Shown: positions 54,177 through 63,600 of the stretch, in pieces
How positions within the stretch are numbered: the first letter of the stretch is position 1
Layout: every line of letters starts with the position of its first letter
DNA from: Verrucomicrobiota bacterium
Lineage (GTDB): Bacteria; Verrucomicrobiota; Verrucomicrobiia; Limisphaerales; UBA1319
Reading direction: 5' to 3'
DNA: 64,000 nucleotides
Assembly: GCA_022709905.1 (NCBI GenBank)
Contig: JAKLHY010000021.1
Location: 1-64,000, forward strand
Made by a program: the position numbers and the translations under genes
Notes under the pieces: generated by a model
The model's database searches: none
Told to the model about the DNA's origin: nothing
The model's input: the letters and a program-made list of their open reading frames with translations, nothing else

Positions 54177-57100
54177 GAACCGATCGGATCGCAGGATGGT
54201 TTGCTGTTGCCGGGACGTTAGCGATAGGCTTGGCCACAGGCCCGCTATCAAGAGCCGCCGGACCTATCCTCAGCGAGTTCATGGCCAGCAACACCCGGAT
54301 CCTGGCGGATGAGGATGGCGACTATGAGGACTGGATCGAAATTTATAACAGCGGATCGCAGGCGATCCACCTGCAGGATTGGTGTTTGACGGACAGTCCC
54401 GATGCCTTGGGTAAATGGAGTTTTCCAGCTACCAACCTGAGTCCGGGACATCATCTGGTGGTCTTTGCATCGGAAAAAGACCGGCGCACACCGGGGGCGC
54501 CTCTTCACACCAATTTCAAGCTCTCGAGTGGCGGCGAATACCTGGCTCTCGTGCGGCCTGACGGAATCGTCGCGGACGAGTTTTCGCCGGCATATCCCCA
54601 GCAATTCCCTGACGTATCCTTTGGGCGGGCGGTACGGAGCGATGAATTCAGCTTGATCACGGCAAGTTCGCCCGTGCGGATCTTGGTCCCGCCAAATGAC
54701 AGCCTGGATTCGATCTGGGTTTTGCCGGAATTCGACGATTCGGCGTGGAGGGAAGGCATCAACGGAGTGGGATACGACACGGGGAGCGCCAATCCGGGCG
54801 AGGATCTGGCGAGCACGGTTATTCTGGCTGCCGAGCCGTTGGCTTACTGGCGGCTGAACGAAACCAGTGGAACTACGGCGGGCAATCAGGCGCCGGGATC
54901 GTTTCCCGCCCGTTTCTCGGATGCCGTTCTTGGCGTGGCCGGACTACGCCCGCCGGCTTATGGCGGTTTCGAGCTGGACAATCGCGCGGTGGAATTGGAT
55001 GGGTGGGAAGGATATGTCGGCGTTGACCGGCCCATGCTTAATCATCGAGATGCTTTTACCTTGATGGCCTGGATTCGGCCTTCGGGTCCGCAGGCGGAAC
55101 GCACGGGAATTATCGGACAAAACGACGCGGTCGAGTTCGGCTTCATCAACGCCTCGACCCTTCAGCTCTGGACGCCGGGGGGCGGCAGCTTGGACGTGCC
55201 GTGGAGTTTCCCCGAGAACCAGTGGCATCAGGTGGTGGGGGTGGGCGACGGATCGAGCCTCAGGATTTATATCGACGGAACGTTAGCCGGTGTGGGCGAG
55301 GCTGAAACAAGCGATTACGGCAGTTCGGATTTTGCCCTCAACATCGGCGGCGGCGGCATTTTCGATGAGGCCGGCAACGGATTTCGAGGGCAGATTGACG
55401 AGGCGGCTGTCTGGACGCGCGCCTTGTCGCCGGAAAGCATTCGACAGATTCACCAGGCCGCTCTTGCCCCCGCGGCTGGCCCGGGTTTTGCGGGACACAT
55501 CCAGACGGACCTGCAATCCCTTCTGATGGGCCGGAACAGCGCGGTTTGCCTTCGCTATCGGTTTTCCCTGGATGATCCCGCCTCGATGGAACGTTTGTTG
55601 CTGCGGGTGAAATACGATGACGGTTTTGCGGCTTTCCTGAACGGGGTTCCAGTGGCGGCTCAAAACGCCCCGGACCCGGTTGCCTGGAATTCGACGGCGA
55701 CAGCGTCCCATGCCAATAGTGCCGCGGTGGTTTTTGAGGAATTCGATTTGGGCGCTCAGGCGGGAGTCTTGCGGGCGGGGACCAATGTGCTGGCGATTCA
55801 GGGCCTGAACTTGAGCTCGACCAACGCCGATTTTCTGGTGGCGGCTGAGTTGGTCGGGATTTCGCGGGTCGGGGATTCCACAGAGGCGGGCTATTTGCAG
55901 CCGGCCACTCCGGGACAGCCGAATTCCGGGAGCACCGCTCGGCTGGGGCCCTTGCTGAGCCAGGTGGCCAGTCTGCCCGCCTTGCCGGATCAGCCACTCG
56001 ATCAGGAAGACATCACGATCACGGCCCGGGTCAATTCGGCTTTGTCTCCGGTGACGGTCGTGAGGCTGCATTGGCGGGTGCAATTCGGCGTCACCAACCA
56101 GATCCCGATGCTGGATGATGGTTTGCACGGCGACAACGCCAGCGGAGATGGGATTTACGGCGCAACCATTCCGGCGTCCGGCTCAACGGCGGGGCAGTTG
56201 GTGCGCTGGTATGTCACGGCTACGGACGCCGACGGGCGGACCTCGCGCTGGCCGTTCTTTCCGGACCCGCTCGATTCGGAGGCATTTCTGGGGACAGTAG
56301 TGGCCGATGCCCGCATTCAATCCCGCTTGCCGGTGGTTCAAGTATTCTGGCCCAGCCAGGCGCAGGCCGAGACTCGTTCCGGGGTGCGGGGCTGCGTTTT
56401 TTACCAGGGAGAACTCTACGATAATGTGCTCTTCAGCTTGCGGGGACAGTCGACTTCCGGATTTCAAAAGAAAGGATTCAACCTGGATTTCACTCGGGAT
56501 CATCGATTCAGATTCGGGAAAGGCGCGGATCGCGCCAAGGATGTCAAGCTGATGACCAACTACGGTGATAAATCGAAAACCCATAATCCGCTCTTTTGCG
56601 ATATGGCAGCCGTTGTGGGCTGCGATGCGCATTGGTCCTTCCAGGTTCGAGTGCAGGCCAACGCCGCGTTTCATGGCATCTTCGACCTGATGGAGGACTC
56701 CGACGACCTGATGCTCGAGCGTTTGGGGCGCGATCCGGCGGGCGCGTTATACAAAATGTACAATGACCTGAGCGGTGCCTCGGGCAACGAGAAGAAAACC
56801 CGCCGGCAGGAAAACCTCAACGATCTCCAAACCCTTGTCAGCAGTCTGAACCCGGGGCTGCCGCTGGCCAGCCGGGTTTTGTATGCGTACGACAACCTCG
56901 ATCTGCCGCAAGCCGTGAGTTACTTCGTTGCCTCCGCCCTTGCCAGCCACCAGGATCATGGCCACAAGAATTACTACCTTTACTGCGACAATGACGGCAC
57001 CGGCGAGTGGGCCATTTTTCCGTGGGACGTCGATTTGTCCTGGGGCCGAAACTGGACCGATCAGCAGGGCTACTTCTCCGATACGCTCTACCAGGACAAT

Positions 57101-60100
57101 GTCTTGAACTTCTATAACCAGGCTCAGCAGGCCAAAGGCGCCCTCAACCGTTTCTATGCCGTCATCTTCAATCATCCGGATTTCCGTGCCATGTATCTGC
57201 GCCGTCTCCGGACGGTTGTCGATGCGCTCCTGCCGCCGCCCGGAACTCCCGCGGATCAGCGTGTGATCGAAAACAGAATCCGGCACATGCTGGATCAGAT
57301 GGATCCTCCGGACATTACGCCTTCCGATGCCGACCTGGACGAGGCGAAATGGGGGACGTGGGGTGCTCATCGATCTGTCCGGGAGGAGGCCGCGCGCATC
57401 ATCGATCTGCACCTGCCGGGGCGCCGCGATTTTCTGATCAACAATCCCGCCGCGACCTTGAACGGCGAACGGCTTCCCGGCGCCCAACCCTCTGAGGCCC
57501 GGATTCAAGTGGCGGCCGTTGAATTCAGCCCGGCCTCGGGCAACCAGGCCGAGGAGTTTTTATGCCTGACCAATTCGGAACCCCATGCCGTCGATATTTC
57601 CGGATGGAAACTTGGAGGGGCAGTGGACTATGAGTTCCGTCCGGGAACCGTGATTCCCGCGGGTCGGACTCTGTATGTGGCCCAGGACGTGAAGGTTTTT
57701 CGCTCTCGTTCCATTGGCCCAAGGCGCGGACAAGGTCTTTTTGTTCAAGGCAACTACCGCGGGCAACTTTCCGCTCGGGGCGAGACGATTCAACTCTGGG
57801 ATTCTACGGGTCGGAGGGTGGCATCGCACGCTTACGCGGGAAATCCAAGCCCCGCCCAGCAATTTCTTCGCGTGACCGAGATGATGTATCATCCCGCCAG
57901 TTCTTCTGAAGGCGGCAGTGACGATGAAGCTCTGGAGTACATCGAGCTTAAAAATATTGGCGAGGTCACCTTGGATCTTTCGGGAGTTCGCTTCGTGAAA
58001 GGAGTGGAATTCAGCTTTGACGGCAGCGCGGTCACCCGTCTGGCGCCGGGCGCCAGGGTTTTGGTGGTGGGAAATCTCGAGGCTTTTCGAGCCCGATATG
58101 GCGATGGAGCCCCGGTGGCCGGTGAATACATCGGGAACCTGGACAATGCGGGAGAACGTCTTTGCCTGGTGGACGCCGTTCACGAGGAGATCCTTGATTT
58201 TCGGTATGATGATCAATGGTTCCCCATCACGGACGGGTACGATTTCTCATTAGTCGTCACAGACGAAACGGCCGAGCCCGACGCATGGGGCAAGCCCCAC
58301 CCATGGCGTCCTGGCAGCGTCCTGGGGGGATCGCCCGGACTTCCGGATGCTCCCGCCTCGATACCCCCCGTCCAAATCACCGAGGTTCTGACGCGCACGG
58401 ATGCGCCGCAGCTGGATGCGATCGAACTCGGCAATCCCACCGATCAAGACGCCGACATCGGCGGATGGTGGTTGACCGACGACCGCAATCAACCGGCAAA
58501 ATTTCGAATTCCCGCGGGGACAATCCTTTCGGCCCATGGCTATAGGGTCTTTGATGAAACGCATTTCAATGCGACTCCTGGACAAGGGGCCAGTTTCAGT
58601 CTCGATGGGCAAGGGGAGGAGGTGTGGCTTTTCTCGGCGGATGGAAGCGGAGCATTGACGGGGCACCTGGATGGGTTTGAGTTCGGGGCTGCGGCGAAGG
58701 GGGTGTCGTTTGGCCGGTATTTGAACAGCGCGGGCGAGGTTCAATACCCGGCACAACGGCTGGTGACTTTGGGGGGGGGCAATGCCGGCCCCTTGGTGGG
58801 ACCCGTTGTAATCAACGAGATCCGCTATGCTCCCAGACCGGGCGATGCGGAATTCATTGAACTCAAGAATATCGGAACGGAACCGGTGCCGCTCTATCCC
58901 CAGTCGGATCCGGCTCGGACCTGGCGGCTCAACGGAGTGGGTTATGTGTTCCCCACGAACCAGGTCATTCCGCCGGGAGGCATTGTTCTCCTGACCGATC
59001 TGGAACCGGCGACCTTTCGGTCACGCCACGATGTGCCGGCCAATGTCCCTGTCTATGGTCCGTATTCAGGCAGCCTTCAGGACGATGGAGAACGGCTGGA
59101 ACTGCAGCGGCCCGATGAACCGACCGGATCGGGCGATGGTTCCGTGGCGATATCCTTTATCACGGTGGACGCGGTGGCCTATCGTGATCACGCGCCCTGG
59201 CCGACAAATGTTGCCGGGCAAGGGACCTCGGTGGAACGAATCCAGTCAGACGCGTATGGCGATGAGTCGGCCAATTGGCGGGCAGGCTTTGAACGAGGTT
59301 CACCCGGCATGAACAATGACGGCAATCGATTGCCGCGCGTGAATGCCGGCTCGGACCAAATTCTGGAATCAGCGCTCTTTCCCTATGCGGTGACCCTTCA
59401 AGGGCAGGCGAGCGACGATGGTTTGCCTCGGCCTCCGGGAGCGTTGGGGGTTCAGTGGAGCCAGGTGGACGGACCCGGCCCGGTCCTGTTCGAGGACCCG
59501 AACCAACTTAGCGCCACGGTCCAGGTGCCGGGGGTTGGCGTTTACGTGCTGCGATTAAGCGCCGATGATGGCGAGTGGATCGTTCAGGACGATATGAGTC
59601 TGACGGTCAGCCGGCCTCCTGATTCTCCCCACATTGTGGTGCCGCCCGGTTCCGTCTGGCGATACCTTGATGATGGTTCCAATCCCGGCACTGCCTGGCG
59701 TGGAATCCACTTTGACGACAGCTCATGGAAGAGTGGCAAAGCGCAGTTGGGTTATGGGGACGGCGACGAAACCACGATCGTGGGATACGGCCCGAACAGC
59801 CAGGCCAAGTTCATCACGACTTACTTCCGAACGACCTTCTCCGTGACGAACGTCCAGAGCCTCGCTGCGGCGGTCTTGGTGTTGCTGCGGGATGATGGAC
59901 CGGTGGTTTATCTGAACGGTGTGGAGGTATTCCGCGACAATCTGCCTGAAGGGGAAATCAACTATCGCACGACCGCCTTGAACTCGGTGGGAGGAACCAG
60001 CGAATCTGAATATCTGACCGTGGTTCCCGATCCTCGATTGTTCCGGGAAGGCCTCAATGTTATGGCGGTCGAGATGCATCAGAACAGCGCGTCGAGTTCC

Positions 60101-60676
60101 GATTTGAGCTTCGATCTGGGGCTGGCGATCCAAGATGCCGCCACCAATCGGCCGCCGGCGGTTGATGCCGGGCCCGATCAGGAATTCGATGAACTGACCG
60201 ATCGGGTAGTCCTGAGCGGCAGTTTTCTCGATGACGGCTTGCCGGCGCCCCCAGGATACGTGACCGTCTCCTGGTCGAAAGTCGAGGGGCCCGGACAGGT
60301 AATGTTTGGAGAGACCAACCTTTGGCGCACGGAGGCCACCTTTTCACAAGCCGGCAGCTACATTCTGCGATTGACTGCTGACGACGGCTCATTAACAACC
60401 AGCGACGATGTCCGGATTGCCATGGGTCAAAGCCAACCCACGAGCCCTCGGATCGCATCGATTGATGCCTGGGTTGATCAGAATCTTAATGTGCGGATCC
60501 GTTTTTTGGTTGTCGAGGGACGGACATATGTTGTTCAGGCCTGTGATTCATTGGGGACAGGCGTGTGGCAGGATTTGCCGGGTCCGATCACTCTTGCCGG
60601 GAACCTGTTGGCCGAGCTGATAGATCCATTGCCCGCATCCCATTCGGGGCGGTTCTATCGGATCGTGATGAAATAG
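54173..60676 (+). CDS. Giant secreted LTD/LamG/CotH protein
   Basis: A 2167-residue exported protein. In order: signal peptide (1-29), lamin-tail domain (about 32-160, ILSEFMASN, DYEDWIEIYNSG), a beta-sandwich module split by a LamG domain (module about 182-560, LamG about 222-415), and a linker. A CotH kinase-like domain follows (about 740-1060, with KGFNLDFTRDHRF and WAIFPWDVDLSWG), then four further lamin-tail domains (about 1111, 1231, 1400 and 1545 onward) and two PKD-like domains (about 1722 and 1996) around a second, unsplit module (about 1820-1985). The end is an RFYRIVMK-type C-terminal domain. CotH proteins are atypical kinases of secreted substrates in other bacteria; activity here is unproven. 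The gene overlaps the exporter adaptor gene by 4 bp. Confidence 0.88.
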   Translation: MRTDRIAGWFAVAGTLAIGLATGPLSRAAGPILSEFMASNTRILADEDGDYEDWIEIYNSGSQAIHLQDWCLTDSPDALGKWSFPATNLSPGHHLVVFASEKDRRTPGAPLHTNFKLSSGGEYLALVRPDGIVADEFSPAYPQQFPDVSFGRAVRSDEFSLITASSPVRILVPPNDSLDSIWVLPEFDDSAWREGINGVGYDTGSANPGEDLASTVILAAEPLAYWRLNETSGTTAGNQAPGSFPARFSDAVLGVAGLRPPAYGGFELDNRAVELDGWEGYVGVDRPMLNHRDAFTLMAWIRPSGPQAERTGIIGQNDAVEFGFINASTLQLWTPGGGSLDVPWSFPENQWHQVVGVGDGSSLRIYIDGTLAGVGEAETSDYGSSDFALNIGGGGIFDEAGNGFRGQIDEAAVWTRALSPESIRQIHQAALAPAAGPGFAGHIQTDLQSLLMGRNSAVCLRYRFSLDDPASMERLLLRVKYDDGFAAFLNGVPVAAQNAPDPVAWNSTATASHANSAAVVFEEFDLGAQAGVLRAGTNVLAIQGLNLSSTNADFLVAAELVGISRVGDSTEAGYLQPATPGQPNSGSTARLGPLLSQVASLPALPDQPLDQEDITITARVNSALSPVTVVRLHWRVQFGVTNQIPMLDDGLHGDNASGDGIYGATIPASGSTAGQLVRWYVTATDADGRTSRWPFFPDPLDSEAFLGTVVADARIQSRLPVVQVFWPSQAQAETRSGVRGCVFYQGELYDNVLFSLRGQSTSGFQKKGFNLDFTRDHRFRFGKGADRAKDVKLMTNYGDKSKTHNPLFCDMAAVVGCDAHWSFQVRVQANAAFHGIFDLMEDSDDLMLERLGRDPAGALYKMYNDLSGASGNEKKTRRQENLNDLQTLVSSLNPGLPLASRVLYAYDNLDLPQAVSYFVASALASHQDHGHKNYYLYCDNDGTGEWAIFPWDVDLSWGRNWTDQQGYFSDTLYQDNVLNFYNQAQQAKGALNRFYAVIFNHPDFRAMYLRRLRTVVDALLPPPGTPADQRVIENRIRHMLDQMDPPDITPSDADLDEAKWGTWGAHRSVREEAARIIDLHLPGRRDFLINNPAATLNGERLPGAQPSEARIQVAAVEFSPASGNQAEEFLCLTNSEPHAVDISGWKLGGAVDYEFRPGTVIPAGRTLYVAQDVKVFRSRSIGPRRGQGLFVQGNYRGQLSARGETIQLWDSTGRRVASHAYAGNPSPAQQFLRVTEMMYHPASSSEGGSDDEALEYIELKNIGEVTLDLSGVRFVKGVEFSFDGSAVTRLAPGARVLVVGNLEAFRARYGDGAPVAGEYIGNLDNAGERLCLVDAVHEEILDFRYDDQWFPITDGYDFSLVVTDETAEPDAWGKPHPWRPGSVLGGSPGLPDAPASIPPVQITEVLTRTDAPQLDAIELGNPTDQDADIGGWWLTDDRNQPAKFRIPAGTILSAHGYRVFDETHFNATPGQGASFSLDGQGEEVWLFSADGSGALTGHLDGFEFGAAAKGVSFGRYLNSAGEVQYPAQRLVTLGGGNAGPLVGPVVINEIRYAPRPGDAEFIELKNIGTEPVPLYPQSDPARTWRLNGVGYVFPTNQVIPPGGIVLLTDLEPATFRSRHDVPANVPVYGPYSGSLQDDGERLELQRPDEPTGSGDGSVAISFITVDAVAYRDHAPWPTNVAGQGTSVERIQSDAYGDESANWRAGFERGSPGMNNDGNRLPRVNAGSDQILESALFPYAVTLQGQASDDGLPRPPGALGVQWSQVDGPGPVLFEDPNQLSATVQVPGVGVYVLRLSADDGEWIVQDDMSLTVSRPPDSPHIVVPPGSVWRYLDDGSNPGTAWRGIHFDDSSWKSGKAQLGYGDGDETTIVGYGPNSQAKFITTYFRTTFSVTNVQSLAAAVLVLLRDDGPVVYLNGVEVFRDNLPEGEINYRTTALNSVGGTSESEYLTVVPDPRLFREGLNVMAVEMHQNSASSSDLSFDLGLAIQDAATNRPPAVDAGPDQEFDELTDRVVLSGSFLDDGLPAPPGYVTVSWSKVEGPGQVMFGETNLWRTEATFSQAGSYILRLTADDGSLTTSDDVRIAMGQSQPTSPRIASIDAWVDQNLNVRIRFLVVEGRTYVVQACDSLGTGVWQDLPGPITLAGNLLAELIDPLPASHSGRFYRIVMK

Positions 60677-60680
60677 GCCG

Positions 60681-63600
60681 CTATTTGCCTATGGGACGCA
60701 GCCGGTAATATCGGATATTGGCTGTGGCCGCGTCGTCATCTTCCATCTCGAACTCGCCGGTTGTGAGCAGCCGGGTGTCGAGTTCGAACCAGTGAACAAG
60801 GTCGGAGGAGGCTTCCACTGCGAACAGCTGATTGGGCGGTCCGGCGACTTGCAGCCGCATGTGGCCGTTGGCATGGCGGCCGATCGACTTGAAACGCAAA
60901 CCGCTCCGGCTATCCGTTGCCACCACCCCGCCGTTTCCCTCGATGGCATATTCGACGCCATCAAAAGAGACAAGCCCCTTGAAGCTGACCTCCGAGGTGA
61001 CCTCATCGGGCGCGGTCACTCGATAAGAGAGGACATGGGGTTGTTTCCCATAAAACAATCCCCAACGGATGGATCCAATTGCGGCGTCATATCGTCCGTC
61101 ATTGCCAATATCCGAGATAATCCACCCCGCGGGAACGATCTCCTCGACGGCCCAGGCGGCTGTGGAGGTCGAACACTCGACTTTGATCGTCACGTCGACG
61201 GTTTGGCCGGGGAGACAACGGTTGGGCAGAAACCGGCGCGCGTGTCCTGTGGCCACTCCGGATGCGGTTAATCTTCGGGATACAGGCGGATTGATCCAGC
61301 AACGGGGAGGGGCTCCTTTGGTGGGATCGTAAAGGTAAGATTCGCCGCCTTTCCAGAGCGCGCCGGCGCGGGTGAGATAGCCCATGGGGATCGGGACAGG
61401 TCCCGCCGGCCAGTTTTGGCCCTCCTTCCAAGCCGCCGCATAGGCGGTGAGTTCCGTCATGGATATCGCCTTGTCTGCGGGATCTCGGTCGGCGGGATGG
61501 ATTTCGCCCACAGGTTCGATGACAGAATCTCCGGCAATGGCATAGGCCTTGCCGTCAAGTGAGCTGGCACCCTTGAATTCGTATCGATCCCTGGCGTTTC
61601 TTGGCGGCAAGACATGATAAGTCAACGTTCGCGATTGCCGGTCGGTGAACGGACCGAACTTGATTCGTCCATGAACGGCATCAAAAACACCCTGATCACT
61701 GATATGGCTGACCTCCCAACCCGCGGGAGGCTGATCCTCGACCGCGTAAGCGGCGCCGTGGCTCGGTGGGTTGACACGAAGCTCGACGGTGAAAGCCGCT
61801 CCCGGCACATAGGCGGGCGGCAGATTGCGATGCACGAACGCCACCTCGTCCTCGGATCGGACCCGGATCTCGATCGCCGGTGAAAATCCTTCGAGGCCGC
61901 TGTCGTCCACCGCCCTTGCCATGATCTTATGGATGCCTGGAGTCGGATTTTTCCAGGAGACTGTCAATGTGTTTTCCTTGTCATAGCCAAAGACCTGGTT
62001 GTCGATCAGGATATCGAGCCGCACAACCTGGCCGTCGGGATCCGAGGCCTTTGCTGTAATGGGGATGGTGGCAGGGAGCGTAAATACCGCGCCATCCGAG
62101 GGATGATCGAGAACGACGTGGGGAGGCTGCGATGTGGTGCGATCCAGGATGACCGCCTTGGCTTCCCCTTGGGGGCCGACCTGGTAACAGCCCGGCGGGG
62201 GAGGGTAGATCGCGATGCATATCGGCGGTTCCAGTTTCAGGATCACGGTTTCGTCCCCCTCCTTGATGTTGTCCGCGACGGGCGTGAGGATCAATTCGAC
62301 ACTCTCACGGCCCGACTTGAGAAATGCGACTCCGTCCAATCCTGTATAGTCCCTGCCCTGAACAGCGGTGCCTTTTAAAGTGAAGAATACCGGCACTTCG
62401 AGGTCGATCGGGCCGCTCCTCCGCTTGATCACAAAAGTCGCTGTATCCGGTTTGCCGCTGGCCTCGGGCGATTCCGAGGCGACGGGATCGGTTGCGACAA
62501 CCTCCAGGACCACGGGTCTGTTTTCTCCGCCATCGATCTGGATCGTCACAGGATCGGACAGGACCGCGCCTTGGGAGGAATGCACCACTCGAACGGTCAG
62601 GACATGCTCGCCCACGGGGGCGTCTTTCCAGACAAACGAGTGATCGATGGGCGTGCCTGGATCCGGCGCCCTGACAAAGATCAGCTCCGAGATGCCGATG
62701 CGTTTGTCGCCGTCGTAAAACTCCAACCGGTTGATGTACCCTTGAGGATCGATGGCAGTCGCCTGGATCTCAACCGGTTCGCCCCGGGTGAATCGGGCTC
62801 CATTTTTTGGCGAGGTTATGTTCAGAGAAATCCGAGGCGCGGGATCGTTATCGTGGATGACGACTTTGGCCCTGGCCGCGCGAGCGTCCAACAGGTATGG
62901 ATCCCAGCCGGGCACGATTGCTGGCAAGGCGATCAGTTCCAGCGAGAGGGTTTCATCGCCTTCGACGAGATTATCGTCGATTGGAGCGGCCAGGAGTTCC
63001 AGGGACGATTTGCCCGCGGGAATCGTCCACAGAAAAGCCAGGGATGGGGAGGGATTGAGATTGTAGTCCTTTCCCAAGATGGCTGTTCCGCCCAGCAAGC
63101 AGGCGATGGTCAACGGTTGATCACTGGAACCGGTTCGGCTGATCAAGAAGGCTCCGGGTCTGACTCGGGTGTTGGGCGAGGGCTCCATGGTTTCCGGTTG
63201 GGTGGCGACAAGGCTCACCACGGGACGTTGTTCCTGTTCGAAGGCGGCCAGTTCCAGATCAAAGCTTAAGTCCGAGCTCGAAGGACTGGATTGGTGCACC
63301 TCGACCGCGATCACGTTTCGGCCAGGAATCAGGCCTATGGCTTCCATCCCATGAACATGAAAGGCGTTTTCGTCGCTCCCCGCCGATGCCAGGGCGCGTG
63401 TTTCAGAGGTGAGGACTCCTTCTGGCAGGTTGTCGCGCCAGATTTCCTTGCCGTTGAGATAAACCGCCGCTCCATCATCGCGAACCAGTCGAACCACCAT
63501 GTGTTTGAACAGGCCCGGATCGGTTACTTCGAAGGCATGACGGAAGTAGGCGGTGATGGGCCGGGGCTGATCGCCTTTGTAGGTTACTGTGGCTTCATCG

